From NCBI GenBank assembly GCA_028551475.1, contig CM052355.1, positions 23,277,580-23,341,579 on the forward strand: a stretch of DNA of 64,000 nt, given 5' to 3'. The position numbers and the translations under genes were made by a program. Source of the DNA: Casuarina equisetifolia. Its lineage: Eukaryota; Streptophyta; Magnoliopsida; Fagales; Casuarinaceae. Positions 50,501 to 63,950 of this stretch are shown one piece after another (the first letter of the stretch is position 1; each line of letters starts with the position of its first letter). The notes under the pieces were generated by a model. The model did not search any database and was not told where the DNA came from. It was given only the letters and a program-made list of their open reading frames with translations.

Positions 50501-51950
50501 CTTAAGGATGGCAAGTGGCCTAGGCTATGGTGGAATAGAAATGAAAATATCATAAAAGAACTTAGAGGGTGAGGTTAGAGGTTCTAGAATCATAGGAATA
50601 GAAGCACTTGATGTCATAGGAATTAGGTAAGGTAAAATGAGATTTAATGAATGAGAATCTAGCAAACTAGCAAAAGCATCATGCTTAGGTGGTCTAATGG
50701 CTATCCTTATTACTTAGGACTCAAATTCCTCATTAGTAGGAATTGTCATAGGGATGTCTAGAGAAACATGTGGCATAGTCTATATGAAAAAAAAAAAGGA
50801 AAATGTTTTCATGAAAATTTACATCCTAGTTTACAAAAAAATTTCGTCCCTTTGGTATATAAGAATATCCCATAAAATTCTAAAGTAGCTTCAGTGACAA
50901 ATTTGCCTTTACGCCTAACTATTATGGCATATAGCAAAGACACCAAAGAACTCAGATAAGAAAGATCAAGAGATTTCTTAGAGCATCTCTCGCAGGGTGT
51001 TTGCCTATTTAAAATAGAAAGTGGATTTTGTTTATTTCACATGTGGCAATGAGGTTTCAAATCCCCCCAAAATTTAATAAGCATTTTACTTTGAAACCTT
51101 AATGCCCTTGCTACATCCAAGATTAATGATGCCCATGTTCAACCACTTTATTTTGCTAGAGAGTTTATATACAAAAGCTTTCATGTAATATACCCTATGC
51201 TAAAAACATTTTGTTCCATTAGTGTTAAAAAATTCAGAAATTATTAGACCTCATCCATTTGACCTCAGTGCCAAATTGATTTTTCACCATATTAAAAAAT
51301 TATTTTTAAATTTAGCCCCACCTTGGCCTTAACTTTTATGAGATATGTCCAAATGAATCTCAAGAAGTCATCAACAATAGTTAAGAAATATTTTGAATCA
51401 TCACGATTATGATTTTGACGTGGGTGCATCCAATGTCCAATCCCATTTCATAGCCCTAGTGGATGAAAAGGTTGAAGAATTAATTATTCCTACATTAAAG
51501 AGTTAGGGCCATAATATTATATTGGGTCAAAGCCTAATCAAGTTAGGCAAGGGATAATAGTGCTAGTTCCAAAGGATTCGCATGGTAAAGATAACATCTT
51601 TGACAAATGGCTTTCACATTTACTACTATGTTAGTTCCAAAAAGGGTGACCTCACATTTACTATTGCATTTACCATATTTATTACTATGTTTACAACTCT
51701 ATCCAAATTCTATGTTCTACCTCTAAATAAATAGAAGTGGTGCTTTCATCTATAAGTAATCATTGAGGTAAGAAGAAGAGCTATCTCTTATTTTAGCTTT
51801 CAAGCCTTTCATATCCTTGTTCTTTAAATTTAAAGTCTTTAGTTTATGTTCTTATCATCGTTAACGTCTGCTAACATCCCAACTACTTCCAGTGCACTGT
51901 TGCAGCGGCATAACGACAATTGGAATCTACCTGGCCACTCACGCTAGTGA
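47600..51950 (-). pseudogene. Reverse-oriented Ty1/copia remnant
   Basis: On the minus strand a purine tract (47648-47672) is followed downstream by TGTTGGATG, a likely 3' LTR start near 47640. Upstream of it come RNase H traces: 'YHAMTTISSKLVWMEGLLKEM', abbreviated from about 48000-47935, and 'LYYDNEA' near 47905. RT traces lie further upstream (near 49975-49925 SLFIGWNKPLGTRI, compare 'SLYGLKQAPR'). All parts carry stops and frame changes. A solo LTR (48650-49811) interrupts RNase H and RT. The 5' end and 5' LTR were not delimited, so the right boundary is approximate. Confidence 0.7.
48650..49811 (-). mobile_element. Solo LTR (family A), shorter copy
   Basis: A 1162-bp unit starts TGTTGGTTTTTATGGCTTAA (same termini as the inverted end of 10256-11872) and ends CCAACCAACA. 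Flanks are TTATC (48645-48649) and TCATC (49812-49816), a target-site duplication with one mismatch. Read on the minus strand it has the C6 motif at its end and a TATA-like TATTTAAAAG near 49450-49459. It is shorter than the other two copies because the part near the LTR start is reduced. It is inserted in the copia remnant. Confidence 0.82.
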
Positions 51951-52197
51951 GCAGTGTAGCTACGGGACGCGAACTACCATCCTAGTTAGGTTATAAATAA
52001 GAGAGGTTGCCAAGGGGAGAGGTATGAAGAATTGAACTTGTAACCCCACGGAATTTATCCCAATTTGAATGAGATTCTTAGTTGCATTTTCATTCAATTC
52101 CTGCTTTCCTATTTGTTAACGTCAAGATAGATAATAGTCGAAGAAAGTACATCATCAACTCACCGTTAGTTGATTCAATATAGAAACAATATCAGTA

Positions 52198-52225
52198 CAG
52201 AAAATAAATAAATAAATAAATAAAA
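52198..52225. repeat. (AAAT)n microsatellite
   Basis: About six AAAT/AATA units in a row. Confidence 0.9.
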
Positions 52226-52617
52226 CTGAATAAGAAAATGTCGTATCTATTCTTTTTGCCCCCAAACGCTAGCTTTCTACTTAATTTTGAAGGGGAATAT
52301 GAGGTATATGAGAAACTTTGAAATTACTATATCTTTCCTTTTAGGTATTTATATAAATCATCCTTCCATAATCAAATCTATATTGCTTGATTACCTTTCC
52401 CTATTCACCTTGTAATCATATCATCTTTATAAATAAACTTTTCTTAACCCAATATATACAATTTATCTAATACAAATATATTTTTTTAGAAGTCATTCAA
52501 GTTAACATGAACATTGTGTGTTACCTAACTTCTTGAGTACACTCATTTTAGGAGTCCCACAAAAGAGGAAGCCTCTTTAGTGCATGGGTCTAGGAGGTAG
52601 GAAAGAGATGGCATTTA

Positions 52618-53064
52618 TCCCACATTGGATAGAAGTGAGGAGATTTTGAAAATTATAAAGGACTTTGTTACTTCACTTAATATGTTAACCTTTTAGATCT
52701 CTAGTGATGGTGCCAAACACCCAAAATGGGTAGGCAAGATGGCTTCAAGCTGCTAAGGGGCAATTATTTTGAGGAAGACATGGTCACGTTGAGGGCAATG
52801 TGAATTTAGATGAGGAAGAATGTCATGTGTCTAGTGGAATTAGGAAGCCCAACCAATTACCATAGGAAAGGGTTATAGTATTTGTCTTGTATTAAATATA
52901 AGAAGGGGAGATCTAGAGCTCAAATAAACTTGGTTACACCACCTAACAGGTTAATAGGTTGGAACACTCCATTTGAGAAGACTTTGCTTCACATTGGAAA
53001 GGCAAGTGGGTGATCTTAAACTTATAGAAAACTTTGTTATGCATCTAATATGTCAATCTTTTGG
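52618..53064. repeat. Possible very short LTR element (TRIM-like direct repeats)
   Basis: Two blocks of about 80 bp (52618-52700 and 52986-53064) share 'CACATTGGA', 'ACTTTGTTA', 'CTAATATGT(T/C)AA' and 'CTTTT' in order, with roughly two thirds identity by eye. Spacing suits a TRIM or an old tandem duplication. Termini and target-site duplication were not recognised. Confidence 0.35.
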
Positions 53065-53778
53065 ATTGAAAATCCAAGTGTATGACATTAGCATGAGTAT
53101 AAATCCTTGTTCATAAAAATGAAAATTTTTCTCATAACTATGGTCCTATTGAAACTTGTATTTCTCTTAAATCAATGCAATCTAATTATTCACCGATAAA
53201 ATTACTTTGGACCATTGCCGGCATATGTATAATTACCCGAAGAGTTGATTTAGATTAAATTTTTATGTTAGATGGTATGAGCTCAAATACTTTTGCCCAG
53301 TCTTCATCTTAAGGTAATAGATAAATTATGTGAAATATCTTACCCTTATATTTATACCCATCATTTTGTCTTCCTCTTTATTATATCACCAAAATTTAGG
53401 TCTATAAAAGAGAGAAAAATCTATTGACTTATTACAAACTAGTTGCTCTATAGAATCAATTTGCCTTTTTAAGCTCGTGCCAATCGTAGAAGACTAGCTA
53501 TAACTGGATAAACAGATATTTTAATTAATGTCAACTAATCTGGAGTTATCTATCATAGGCCTTAAAACCATTTTAGTTGTTAAAGTACTAAGTTCTTCTC
53601 TTAAAATTAACTATTACGAAAGAGAACGCCATCACACATACAAAAGCAACCAAATTAAAATAATAACAAAGTAAAACAAACACAATTTCCCCAACACTTT
53701 CCTTACCTCAAGCACAAAGACAGTACAAAACCCTAATTTACAAATGAAAAATATCATCATATTTAAATCTAGACTCTG

Positions 53779-53796
53779 ATATATATATATATATAT
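53779..53796. repeat. (AT)n microsatellite
   Basis: Nine AT units in a row. Confidence 0.85.
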
Positions 53797-54453
53797 TAAA
53801 GATGGAAAAATTACTTATTTCCTTGAAACAAATCACTAAAAGAGGAAATCACTCACATATTAAGAGAATTTAAGATCAAATATTAGCAGTATGAGATACA
53901 CATTTCAACATAATTCAAACATTTATTTTTCTCATCTTACTACCATTACTTGACATTTCTAGTTTCTGTTTTCCAGATATTTCGACCTGAGTAATCTTGA
54001 TAAATTTTCTAATAGTTTAAGGTGAAAGTCTGACTCTTGGATTTGAATAAATTTATGGAATAAACGTACTACCGGATAGACTGCTTGCTGGGACACGAAA
54101 CACACCAGTCTTGAACATCTAGTTTTAATAAGGAAAGAATATGTTTAAGTGAAATGGCTAGTGAAGTCATGTAGAAAAATTATCAAAACGAATTTCAGCA
54201 AACGCAACAGGTTTAATATGCCTCCTACAACATGAAAAAGGCTTTACCTCAAACTTCACAAGACAGACCTAATTACCATTCAGAACGGGGGAAAAAATTA
54301 ACTAAAAGGAAGAATTTAACTTGGAAAGTTCCCATGATATAAAAGCAGAGGAATAGAAAGGATTTCTAGGAAATCAAAGCGAAAGAGCAATTTGCAATCT
54401 GTAGTTGGCAATCAAGTGAGAACCATTTAAGATGCTAAAAATGCAATGGTAGA

Positions 54454-54459
54454 TTTATT
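54454..54459 (-). promoter_or_regulatory. Possible polyadenylation signal for the WDR26-like gene
   Basis: AATAAA on the minus strand, about 120 bp after the stop codon. This is a plausible distance but unproven. Confidence 0.35.
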
Positions 54460-54575
54460 AGCAGAAACTTGTTGAAAACAGTCCGGATGCTTGGTTGATG
54501 TAAAACTTGTCGATGAGAGTATTTACAAAGGCAATGATCAGAGAAAGAAGAAATGTCAACCAATGACTTGCTTTT

Positions 54576-57500
54576 TCAGGCTTCCCCATTGCAATGATGG
54601 ATTCCATTGCTAATTACATCCTTGCGCTTCAGAGTTAGTTCATTTAGGCCCCATATCCGGATCGTACGGTCATCACTAGCTGATGCCAACATGTGGGGGT
54701 TCACAGGATTCCAGCTCACACAATTAACAGCACCTGAGTGTCCTGGCAATGCCTCTATCAGCTCACCTGACCCTCTGTGCCATAAATAAACCTGCATCCC
54801 AATCACACTCAGTTTACTCATGCCCCAAAAAAGTACAAAGATGATAATTGTATTCACGCAATTTATAATTCCTAACAAAGAGGGTACATAAACTTTGAGG
54901 TTCCTCATTTTCTGCACCAAAAAGTACTATCAATAGTCCATCTACGAAATGAAAACAATAACAACACACTAAAGACAACAATAACCACTACAACAATGCT
55001 AATAACCATCACAACAATCAAAATGTCTACTAAATATTTGAACGCAAAAACTTTTCATCACAATCATTATTTGTAAGATCACAGATGATTCAATGCACTG
55101 TCAAGGTAAAGATTCTGAATTATTTGGAATAGCTGGTGATTAACAAGTACTCAACACTTCAGTTTTAATTTTCATATTACATAAGTTCTTTTTATAAATA
55201 TAACTTGACTTTTTACTTTTCAACATGAATAAAAATTTTGAGATTCTTGCAACACAGGAAGAATTCGACTGCTATTGTAAAAAATTTGGATCAGGATTTA
55301 TCTTATTCAGATAATTAAATTATTATGAATCCCTTTTCAAGGAACTGGATACCATAACTTATTATTCATACAGAGCAAGCATAACACATCACTCCACGAT
55401 TACTATTATTATGCATCTCAAACATATATATAGTCCTGAAATTAGAAAATCTGATAGTAAGCGTATTTAAGCCCAATAGCTAAAATTCTCCTCTACGAAT
55501 TTTCCACTGTCTCGTGTGACAAAGATAAATGTATCCAGCAAACTAGTTTGCAGTTAGCACTATAAAAAGGGGTGGTATCAGAAATTTCAGTCCAAATTAC
55601 TCATTGAATCAGAAACCCCGTGTCAAGAACATCACTTCATCTAGCAATATATATCTATGATTTCCCAAACGATTAGGTGTCGTGATGAATCCAATTGTAC
55701 AGAGTTCAAGATAGCTCTTATCGCCAACAAAGACAACACAACGAGTGAAATAATAATCATAGACAAAATTTCCAAACATTTTATGCCAAGGTGCATATTA
55801 GATTTGCAAGCACATATGGCACAAGAAAAATCTTAAATCCTTACTTAAAACAGATCCAATAAACTTTCTGTAGGATCAAACCAAACTATTCGTTATAAAC
55901 CAAGAACAAGATTCCTCCAAGAAACTTAAAAGGATGAAGTTACCATACCTGCGAGTCCTCACTGCCACTGGCTATAAAAGCTTGGGCAAGCCCACCAAAG
56001 CAAGACCTAATCACAAACCGGGTACGTTTGTGACCTTTGTACTTGGTAACAAGCTTGAGGTCACCTTCAATGTTCCAGAGATGGATTTCTTGGTTCTGAA
56101 GATTAACCAGCAAAAACCTATTATCCCTTGATAATGTAAAAGAGGTTATTGTTTGATCCTCTTCAATCAACCTTTCAACTTTTGCCTCCCTGTCAAGTAA
56201 TAGTATGGCAGTTTCTCTACACATACTTATAATCTGCTTCCCATCACTCGTTATTTCCAAATCAGATATCCTCAGAGTTCTTTGCCCTTTCCAACACTCC
56301 AGCTCTGTTCCATCTAATTGCCACATGCAAATACTCTTGTCATTGACACCAGAGAAAATCCACTTGCCATCTGGAAACCATCCACAGGACACCAGGCCAA
56401 GACCAGCTTTCTCAAAAACCTGGAGGCAATCACCAGAAGCAACATCCCACCGCCTGACAGCCTCCTCCACTCCACAGGTTAGGAGCTCATGGTCATCAGG
56501 ACTCCATGAAACAGAGGAGACGGGTTTCTGGTGACCACATAGTCTATGCATTAAAGACACTCCATGCACATCGACCTACAGTTAAAGCATGAAAATAGGA
56601 TGGAATAAATCAAATAATGGAGTTTTGACATGGACAAAAAGAGAGATTTGTATTGATAATCACATAGGGATCTCGCCAAAACAAGTGCAAAACCTCAATA
56701 GACTTAACAGTAAAACTCTGACTGCTAGAAGCCACAACATCAAAGAAGTTGAATTAATAGACCCAATCAGACATCCAAATCCCAGGGAATTCGGGCAAAA
56801 ATTAATGCAATGGTAAAAAGCTTTTAAGCGTGAGTTACACAGGAATAGCTCCAAAAGTCTCTCTGTCCAGTCCCATACATGAATAATCGTACACTAGAAG
56901 ATACTACCTCATCATTACAAATACTTAACTTATGGAAACCCTAAAAGTACTTTCACTGCTCAAAATAACAACTCAGAGCCATGAAGAAGGAATGCGGGCT
57001 CCTACCTAGCCCCCAACCTTTGGTGCAACCTAATGAAACACTGCATAGATTAATTTGTTTACTGCATCCTCAACCAGAAATATGCAAACATTACTTCATA
57101 TAAAGGAAATCATGCTTTCCACAACACACTTCATTAAGGATCTCTGAAGTGCAATGAAATCAAAATGTGCAATGTCAAATAATTGTCTGTTCAGCACAAC
57201 TTTTGTTCTTGTTCTGGGACTAATGTCCGTAACACAGGTGATTAGTTTTTTTTTTTTTTTTTCCCCTCCTATGTTGTAATGGTTCATTGCACAGGATAGA
57301 CTGCTAAGTACACGCTTAGAGGTAGGAAATATTTAGAAGAAAAAAATTGTACAGATAACACAAAACACATTTGCAAATCCATCAACGAACCATCACGATA
57401 TTAGTCCCACTTTTGTAGTGGTGGATTGATACTCCAACTTAAAGACATGATGTCTTTGCATTTAAAATCAATTCAGCTTACACGTGTCATGTTACTAATC

Positions 57501-60500
57501 TAAAAGTCAAAACGTTCAAATTACTTACATGCTTCAAGCAAAGCATGAAGTACAAACTCATATATTATCATGTGACTATCAAATGAACCATACGGCGATC
57601 AATATGAGTAACATGACTTTTAGATTAGTCATGTGAACACTGCAAGACATATTTGCAACCATTATAGTGGTTGTAAAAATATCAATTCAGGGCAACAGCC
57701 TAGTCTTATTTTACAGGATTGCTAAATTTATAACAGCAGTTCATGGAGAACTATGGAACTAAGTTTTGGATTTCCCTTATTAAGGTCTTTGTCGATCATG
57801 GCCTTCTTTTTCAAACCCTCTTAGGCCCCTTCATATCAATGGCCTACAATGTTCCTTTTTCCTTCCATATCAAACAGATTAGGCATAGGAAATGTAACCC
57901 AGTGGAACTAAGTGGGACATTAGGATCTTCCTATAGTGTTTCGCTAGATGCAACAAAGAAGAAAAAATCAGCTTCTGGGCCAGCCAACCAACTACATTAG
58001 ACCACAGTAGAATACAGCCATTGATCGACAAGCACTAATCAGTCTAATCAAAGAGTTGAGAAAGCAAATTGAAACTTTAGCTTAACTGATGCACAAAGGA
58101 AGACTCATTATAAATGGCAGCAAATCTGAGGGGTGCCCTACATGTGGAGAAACCTGAAAATACCATAAGTGGAGAAATTTGCAGATCCTTTCAATAGCTG
58201 ACATTTGGCAAAGACCAGTTGTTACTCCATTTTAGCAAAGGAATGGAGTATCAAACTACACCTGCAAATATTGAAAAGCCCCAAAGCCCACCCTAACCAT
58301 CTGGAGGGAGATATCCAAATATAACCTATTCAACGATTGGCACCATATTTGACATTCTTTTAAGCCATAAATTTGTGCCACTAGCTCTTTTGGATCACAT
58401 TCGCCATGTCCCAATTGGCTTTGTCATCACAGAACATATCACAAACTTTGACCAGTGTCTTTCTCCTTTGACCTTGATTAGTAACACAAGTGCCTTCATT
58501 TCAGATTCCTCCAGATACTCTTGTTAATCATGCTCATTCGCATTCAATCTTCTAAGTTGTGCAATTTGAACCCATCTGGCATAGTTCACATTTAAGCCAC
58601 TAAAGCCCAATATTAACGTAAAAGATGCAATATTTCATCCTACTGTATATCATTACAAGCCCACCACTCACTTAGTGGGTTGATAGTCCATTCCTTAGCA
58701 ATTAGACAAAATAATTTCCATATCTACGTTAGTTTGACCCAGATGAAAACTTCATATTCTTAGGTCGATAACTATCCACTTGATTTTCCGGGTAACAAAG
58801 ACTAGAGTTTCCAAAAGAAAAGAAAAAAAAAAATTAAATAAAATTACAGGTAAGTCCTGCTTTCTTAACAAAAACTGTGTTGAGTCATAAGACATTCAAC
58901 TAATCCTAGTACTTGTGTATGGATGAACTTAAGGACTCATTCATTCCATTAATCAACAAACCATGTAAACCTCAGTAAATATCATGTGGAATTTCATGAG
59001 ATAGTCTTCATCAATTAGTCTAGAAGTGTGTTATTGTAATATGAACGAAAATGGGAATTTAGTGCGCCTCTAACCCTAAAATGTAGGACTTACCTATCAA
59101 AATGCGTATTGTTAACAAAAAGTTGGAATATAATTAGATCATCTCAAACTTGTATATCTGGCCTCTCAAATACAAAAAGAAGAATGCATTGCTAAATTCA
59201 TTAGATTAAGGACAAAAGTATTCATGTTTCCAGCAGAGCAAGTCTGGACAGGAATCTGCTAAGTTAGTAATAGATTGTCTTAACAAGAACCCAGTTATGA
59301 GCAAATGTAGTTTGTCCGTTCATATAGACAAAGAAAAGCATCTATTCTTCAAAAAATTTTCTGTAAGAAAGGAAAAAGTGACTTGTTCCAACCAATACCT
59401 CACCTTCTCTGAAATGCAATTTAGTATGCTAAAAGATAGAATGAAAAACCCCTTGATAACACTGACCTAATGTAATGAGCAAAGTTGAGACAAGAGGATA
59501 TATATCTTCATCCCCAAAGGTTGTCTCATCTAAAAGAAGCTACGGGTTTCCACCCTACTTAAGAAAGAAGAGTTATTCTCGACACATTTTTTAGAAAGTA
59601 TAACGTCTGAATTAATGGACACATCTATTCACTTGGATGCGACAATTAGTTCAGTGTTTGAGTACTTCCAGTCAATGGAATTGTTTCCTTTCTAACACCA
59701 AATACGCATCAAATTCTTGCAGTTTCTAAAAGGATTGAAAACCATGATTTACAAAAACATTTGCTGAAATGAAAATATCAAAGTATCACTGCAGCATAAG
59801 GAGAATAAAGTTGATGTTTTATGAAGAAAATAACAAATAAGTAAGTAACAACAAGTGGAACTCTGTCATGGAACTAGAGGACAGACATAAGCCATCAAAG
59901 AAGGGAAAAATAAGGAGAAAATATCCTTCATAAATGGATAAAGAAAGCTACTAGGAAAACATTAACGCTCATTAAATCCACTGAATGAACAGAAGAGAAA
60001 GATAACACCAGAGAAGGGGGCAGCAGATACAAGACTGTACAGTTGCAGTTCTAAAATTAACCTTTACCTCCCATATGATTGCTGAACGATCATTTGATGA
60101 TGAAGCCAAGTATTTCCCATTATGTGAAAATTGCAAGAACCATACTTCATCACTGTGCTCTTGTAATATCTATTCAAATAGGTATACAGAGAAATTTGAG
60201 ATGAAGATCCGAATGACAGTCCACCAAACATAGGATTCTCCATAAGAGAAGAATAAAACAGAGAAGTTGGAAAGGTGCCAAAAGGTAATGTAACTAAAAA
60301 CAACTTAGAAATCACCCAAAAAACAAGGATCAATAGTGATTTTGGCTTAGCATTAAAAAATAAAAAATATAAAAAATATAAAAAAAGCCTTTATTCCCTT
60401 CCTTGAAGGACATCTCTACCACAAGAAACATCCATTTTTTTTTCATAATAATCAAGTTCAATTACCTCCATCATACAATGTATAATACCTGTATGAGGTA

Positions 60501-63500
60501 AATGAGTTTGTTCCAAGAGAAACAGACTGGTCGAATCAAATGTAAGTTGAGCACCAATTCAGAGTATATCACAGGATTTTTCAATAAATATAAAAAATAT
60601 ATTTAAAAAAAGCCTTTATTCCCTTCCTTGAAGGACATCACTACCACAAGAAACACCCAGTCTTTTTTCATAATAGTCAAGTTCAATTACCTCCATCAAT
60701 CAATGTATAATACCTGTATGAGGTAAATGAACTTGTTCCAAGAGAAACAGACCGGTTGAATCAGAGTATATCACAGGATTTTTTACTCTTTATTTATATG
60801 ATTTGTAGTGACCTTTTAAAGAAAAGATAGTACCATATATTACTATTTCCAATTTCTCCGGATTAAAATAATGGTCCTCAATGCTCATCACCCCATTTGC
60901 TTAGTGAGGTTATAGGACAACTTAATGAATCTTAAGCTCATGAGGTTTCTTGAATTGTAATAGTGGAAGAAAGGACTCAATACAGTTCATGGGCATAGTA
61001 CAGGGTAAAAGTCAAACGGATTCCAAGAAACCACATGGTTTATACCTACTTTCAGTTTCAAGGTGTTATTTTACTGCCCCAACGGTAAATAGACATTATA
61101 GGGTCGTGCAAGTAGAGCTGTAGTTTCAGGAATGAAAACAACACTGCTTGTACATTAATTACAAACACAGCAATATAAAGAATCGAAGAGAAGAGGCAGC
61201 TGAGAGAAAAGTTAAACTCCCTGGATCTCAAAAACCATGCCTTAAAAGATTTGACATAAACTCCTTCCATTTATTTCTTCCCCACAAATTTCACCCAAAT
61301 ATCAGACAGAAAGAGAGCTGGGTAGTAGTTAGGCAAGGTAAATGGCTCAAGAATTAACCAAGGCCCAAAAATCAGACATTCAAAATGCTCCTTGACAAGT
61401 GAATGACCGGAGCTTTTGCCCAATCTTCAAATCCTTGAGAAATCTTATAACCGCTTTGCCTTATGGCAAAGAGTGCATTCTCAGTATACATCTCTAACAT
61501 GATAGCACAACCAACACATGAATCACTACATTAGTTCTTATGCTTATTTTTAAAGCATAATTGTTTTATTCTGGTTAACAAAGGTAAGTAATCACAAGAG
61601 CTACCATCATGGATTCTTAATATGTGAGAAACACCTAGGAAAGTCTCCCACATAAAACCAACTACATACACAGTTTGATAAAAAGCAAAGGAAAAACTAT
61701 TGTTTTGTCCACTTGAGTTATCGAGTAAATAGATTTGGTTCAATGTAATAGAACTAATCCTTACCAGCCTAGAACATCCCTTTCCTCTTCCAGGAAACTA
61801 ACAGAACGAAACCAAGTAACCTCTTAAGGACTGGGCATTCTGCCATCCTCAATTTTAATTGGAAATCACTTCCAAGAATATGACCGAGCTCCTAACTGGC
61901 AATTCAGAACACATTTTAATGTAAATGGCAGAAATATTTTCCAGTGTTGCAGAGAACATTAAATCTGGAAGTTTAGCATGCAGATAATCAGGCTGTTTAT
62001 ATGTCATCCAATGAGCTTAACAAGATGAATCCCTCATTTCGTTTTCTCTCCATCTCCAGAAAAGAAACATTTATGCACCTACAATAAAGTAGGCTTTGCC
62101 AAGAGTCATTCACGTGAAACTCTGCTGAAACTAGCCAAGATTCAAACTTCTCCCAATCATGAGAAGAACACCCCATCCAACATATGACCATAAGCCCATA
62201 TAGTTAGAATTGGTATAAAGGAAGTTCTCTCAACCACTTCACATCTATAATAACAACATCAAATCTAGATGAACACAAACAATAGGGCTTGTCCCTTGTG
62301 ATCCATAAAATTATGAATCTTTATAGACAAAATAAACCAAAAAAATCCGAACTCACAAGTCACTCAGCTTGAAGAGTTCAATTGAGAAAACACATGTCTC
62401 ACAAAGCTTAGATCCAGGTCACTATCTTGCTTCCCCAATACCTTCCACAAGAAAAGCTTAAAATGCTTCAAATGAGGTACCCAAATCACCTTAGATGGGT
62501 AAAATTTTCAACTTATTCAGATTGAAGGATTCTTTATAACTGTGCTCAGTCACTGTCTTAATAATAAGTCAGCCACTAATCATCAGTACAGTGGACAACA
62601 ACCCCAGGCACTCTTCCAGCCTTCATTCATATTGATTGTATTCAAAACTCTTTCCTTCTAATTAAATAGAAATCAATTCCTGATCATAAGTGCCCCAAAG
62701 GCCTCCAATAGATCTCTCCCTCAGCCACCACAACCAAAAAAAAAAGGAAAAAGAAAAGTTTCTCCTCCATGCATGCTTCAACATATAACCTCAACTCCGG
62801 AAAACTCCACAAAGTAAATAATCAATCAAGTAAAGAACTAGTTGCAATTTATTGTATGTAGCCTTATGTGACTTGTGATTGTTCAATATCATCAGAATTT
62901 TATACTAATAGCAGAGAGATCAATAATAGATAGATCCGAAAACATATGTTTTCCAACTGCCCATGACATGTTAAAGAAGATGATAACAATCCCTAACACG
63001 CCACAATTATTAGTCTCAAGTAACAACTACATCACAACCAAGAACAGAAGTTTTCAGTGCATTATGTTACATAAACATAGAATGAAACTTAACTTTTGTC
63101 CAAAACATTTTATGAAGCAAAACAGCCTTTAACTGAAAAGATTTCCCCTCACCTGTAAAGTTCGGGATGGAATCTGATCTCGGCCACACTGATGGTCAGT
63201 ATACAATGACATTTCCTTATCAAAAGAGTTGTGAAACATGCAAGCATCTCGTTGCAAGAGAAGAGCCTGTTCAACTAAATGTTCCAACCTTCTTTCAGGT
63301 ATCATAACTGTTGGGGGAAGCAGCTTCTGCAATTCTTCCAGTAGCCTAGAACGAGACTTTGACCTCACAGTGTCTTGACTACGAGACCCAACCACAACGC
63401 AATGAGAAGGCACAACCATGCAAGACGAAAGTTCACGAACTCTACTATTATTAATGCATAGAGGTGCAATCTCAGTCCTCAATGTTTTCAAAGCATCCAT

Positions 63501-63950
63501 AACCTTTTCTACATCCAAAAGTTCAAAAAACTTCTGCTCCAGAATTAGCAAAGAGGCTGATTTAACAATATGTTCATCCACTAGTCCAATTTTATGCAAT
63601 GTGGAAACACTTTCATCCCAATGGCCATCAAGTATTTGCTGCATAAAAAGATTTACTACAGAGGAGTGTAAGGCTATGCCAGACTCTTCCTCTAAATGAG
63701 CACCACTTTTTTTATAACCAAGAGAGTACAATGCTTTTGCTATTATCCGAACAAATTCCACTCTTTTAACAACTCCTTTTGAACCAATAACCTCTTTCTC
63801 CCCTTCAGATGATAGCGGCCGAGCCATCAAGTCACTTGAAGAGCCAGATATGGGCCCTATAAAAGGTGAACCGTTGGAGAGACCTCTCAATTCTTCAGAG
63901 GACAATTTCATGCGTTTCATGGCTGGTTCTTCATCTTCTACACCTCCCAT
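54576..63950 (-). CDS. WDR26: WDR26/GID7-like LisH-CTLH-WD40 protein (4 coding exons, 580 aa)
   Basis: The closest known type is plant WDR26, a homologue of yeast Gid7 and human WDR26, a scaffold subunit of the CTLH/GID ubiquitin-ligase complex. Coding exons are 63950-63153, 60169-60068, 56575-55949 and 54791-54576. Introns are GT-AG and all exons are in phase 0, total 1743 bp. Residues 1-60 are a Ser-rich leader with a basic MKRMK. LisH lies at about 64-96 ([21 protein letters not shown]) and CTLH at about 97-160 ([20 protein letters not shown]). A CRA-like helical region follows, with [20 protein letters not shown]. Seven WD40 repeats fill about 267-555. Examples are [20 protein letters not shown], then [16 protein letters not shown], and the last, [11 protein letters not shown]. 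The length is close to the roughly 590 residues I recall for Arabidopsis WDR26. Introns of 1.2, 3.5 and 3.0 kb contain repeats but do not break the frame. Confidence 0.95.
57494..57629. repeat. Short inverted repeat in a WDR26 intron, possible MITE core
   Basis: ACTAATCTAAAAGTCA (57494-57509) is the perfect reverse complement of 57614-57629, and both neighbourhoods also carry 'CATGTTAC'/'GTAACATG' blocks. The sequence between has no coding pattern. A small inverted-repeat transposon is possible, but no target-site duplication was recognised. Confidence 0.45.
60387..60784. repeat. Tandem duplication, period 225 bp, in WDR26 intron 1
   Basis: A block starting GCCTTTATTCCCTTCCTTGA at 60387 recurs at 60612. 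Both copies continue through 'CCTGTATGAGGTAAATGA' and 'CAAGAGAAACAGAC' to 'AGAGTATATCACAGGATTTTT'. The second copy lacks about 25 bases near its end. Substitutions are few, so the duplication is fairly young. Confidence 0.9.

Larger units (their letters stand above)
51951..54450. other. Intergenic region right of the copia remnant
   Basis: No gene seen. It contains an (AAAT)n run at 52198-52225, an (AT)n run at 53779-53796, and a pair of diverged direct repeats at 52618-52700 and 52986-53064. The short segment around 51890-51980 is more GC-rich than its surroundings. Confidence 0.4.
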
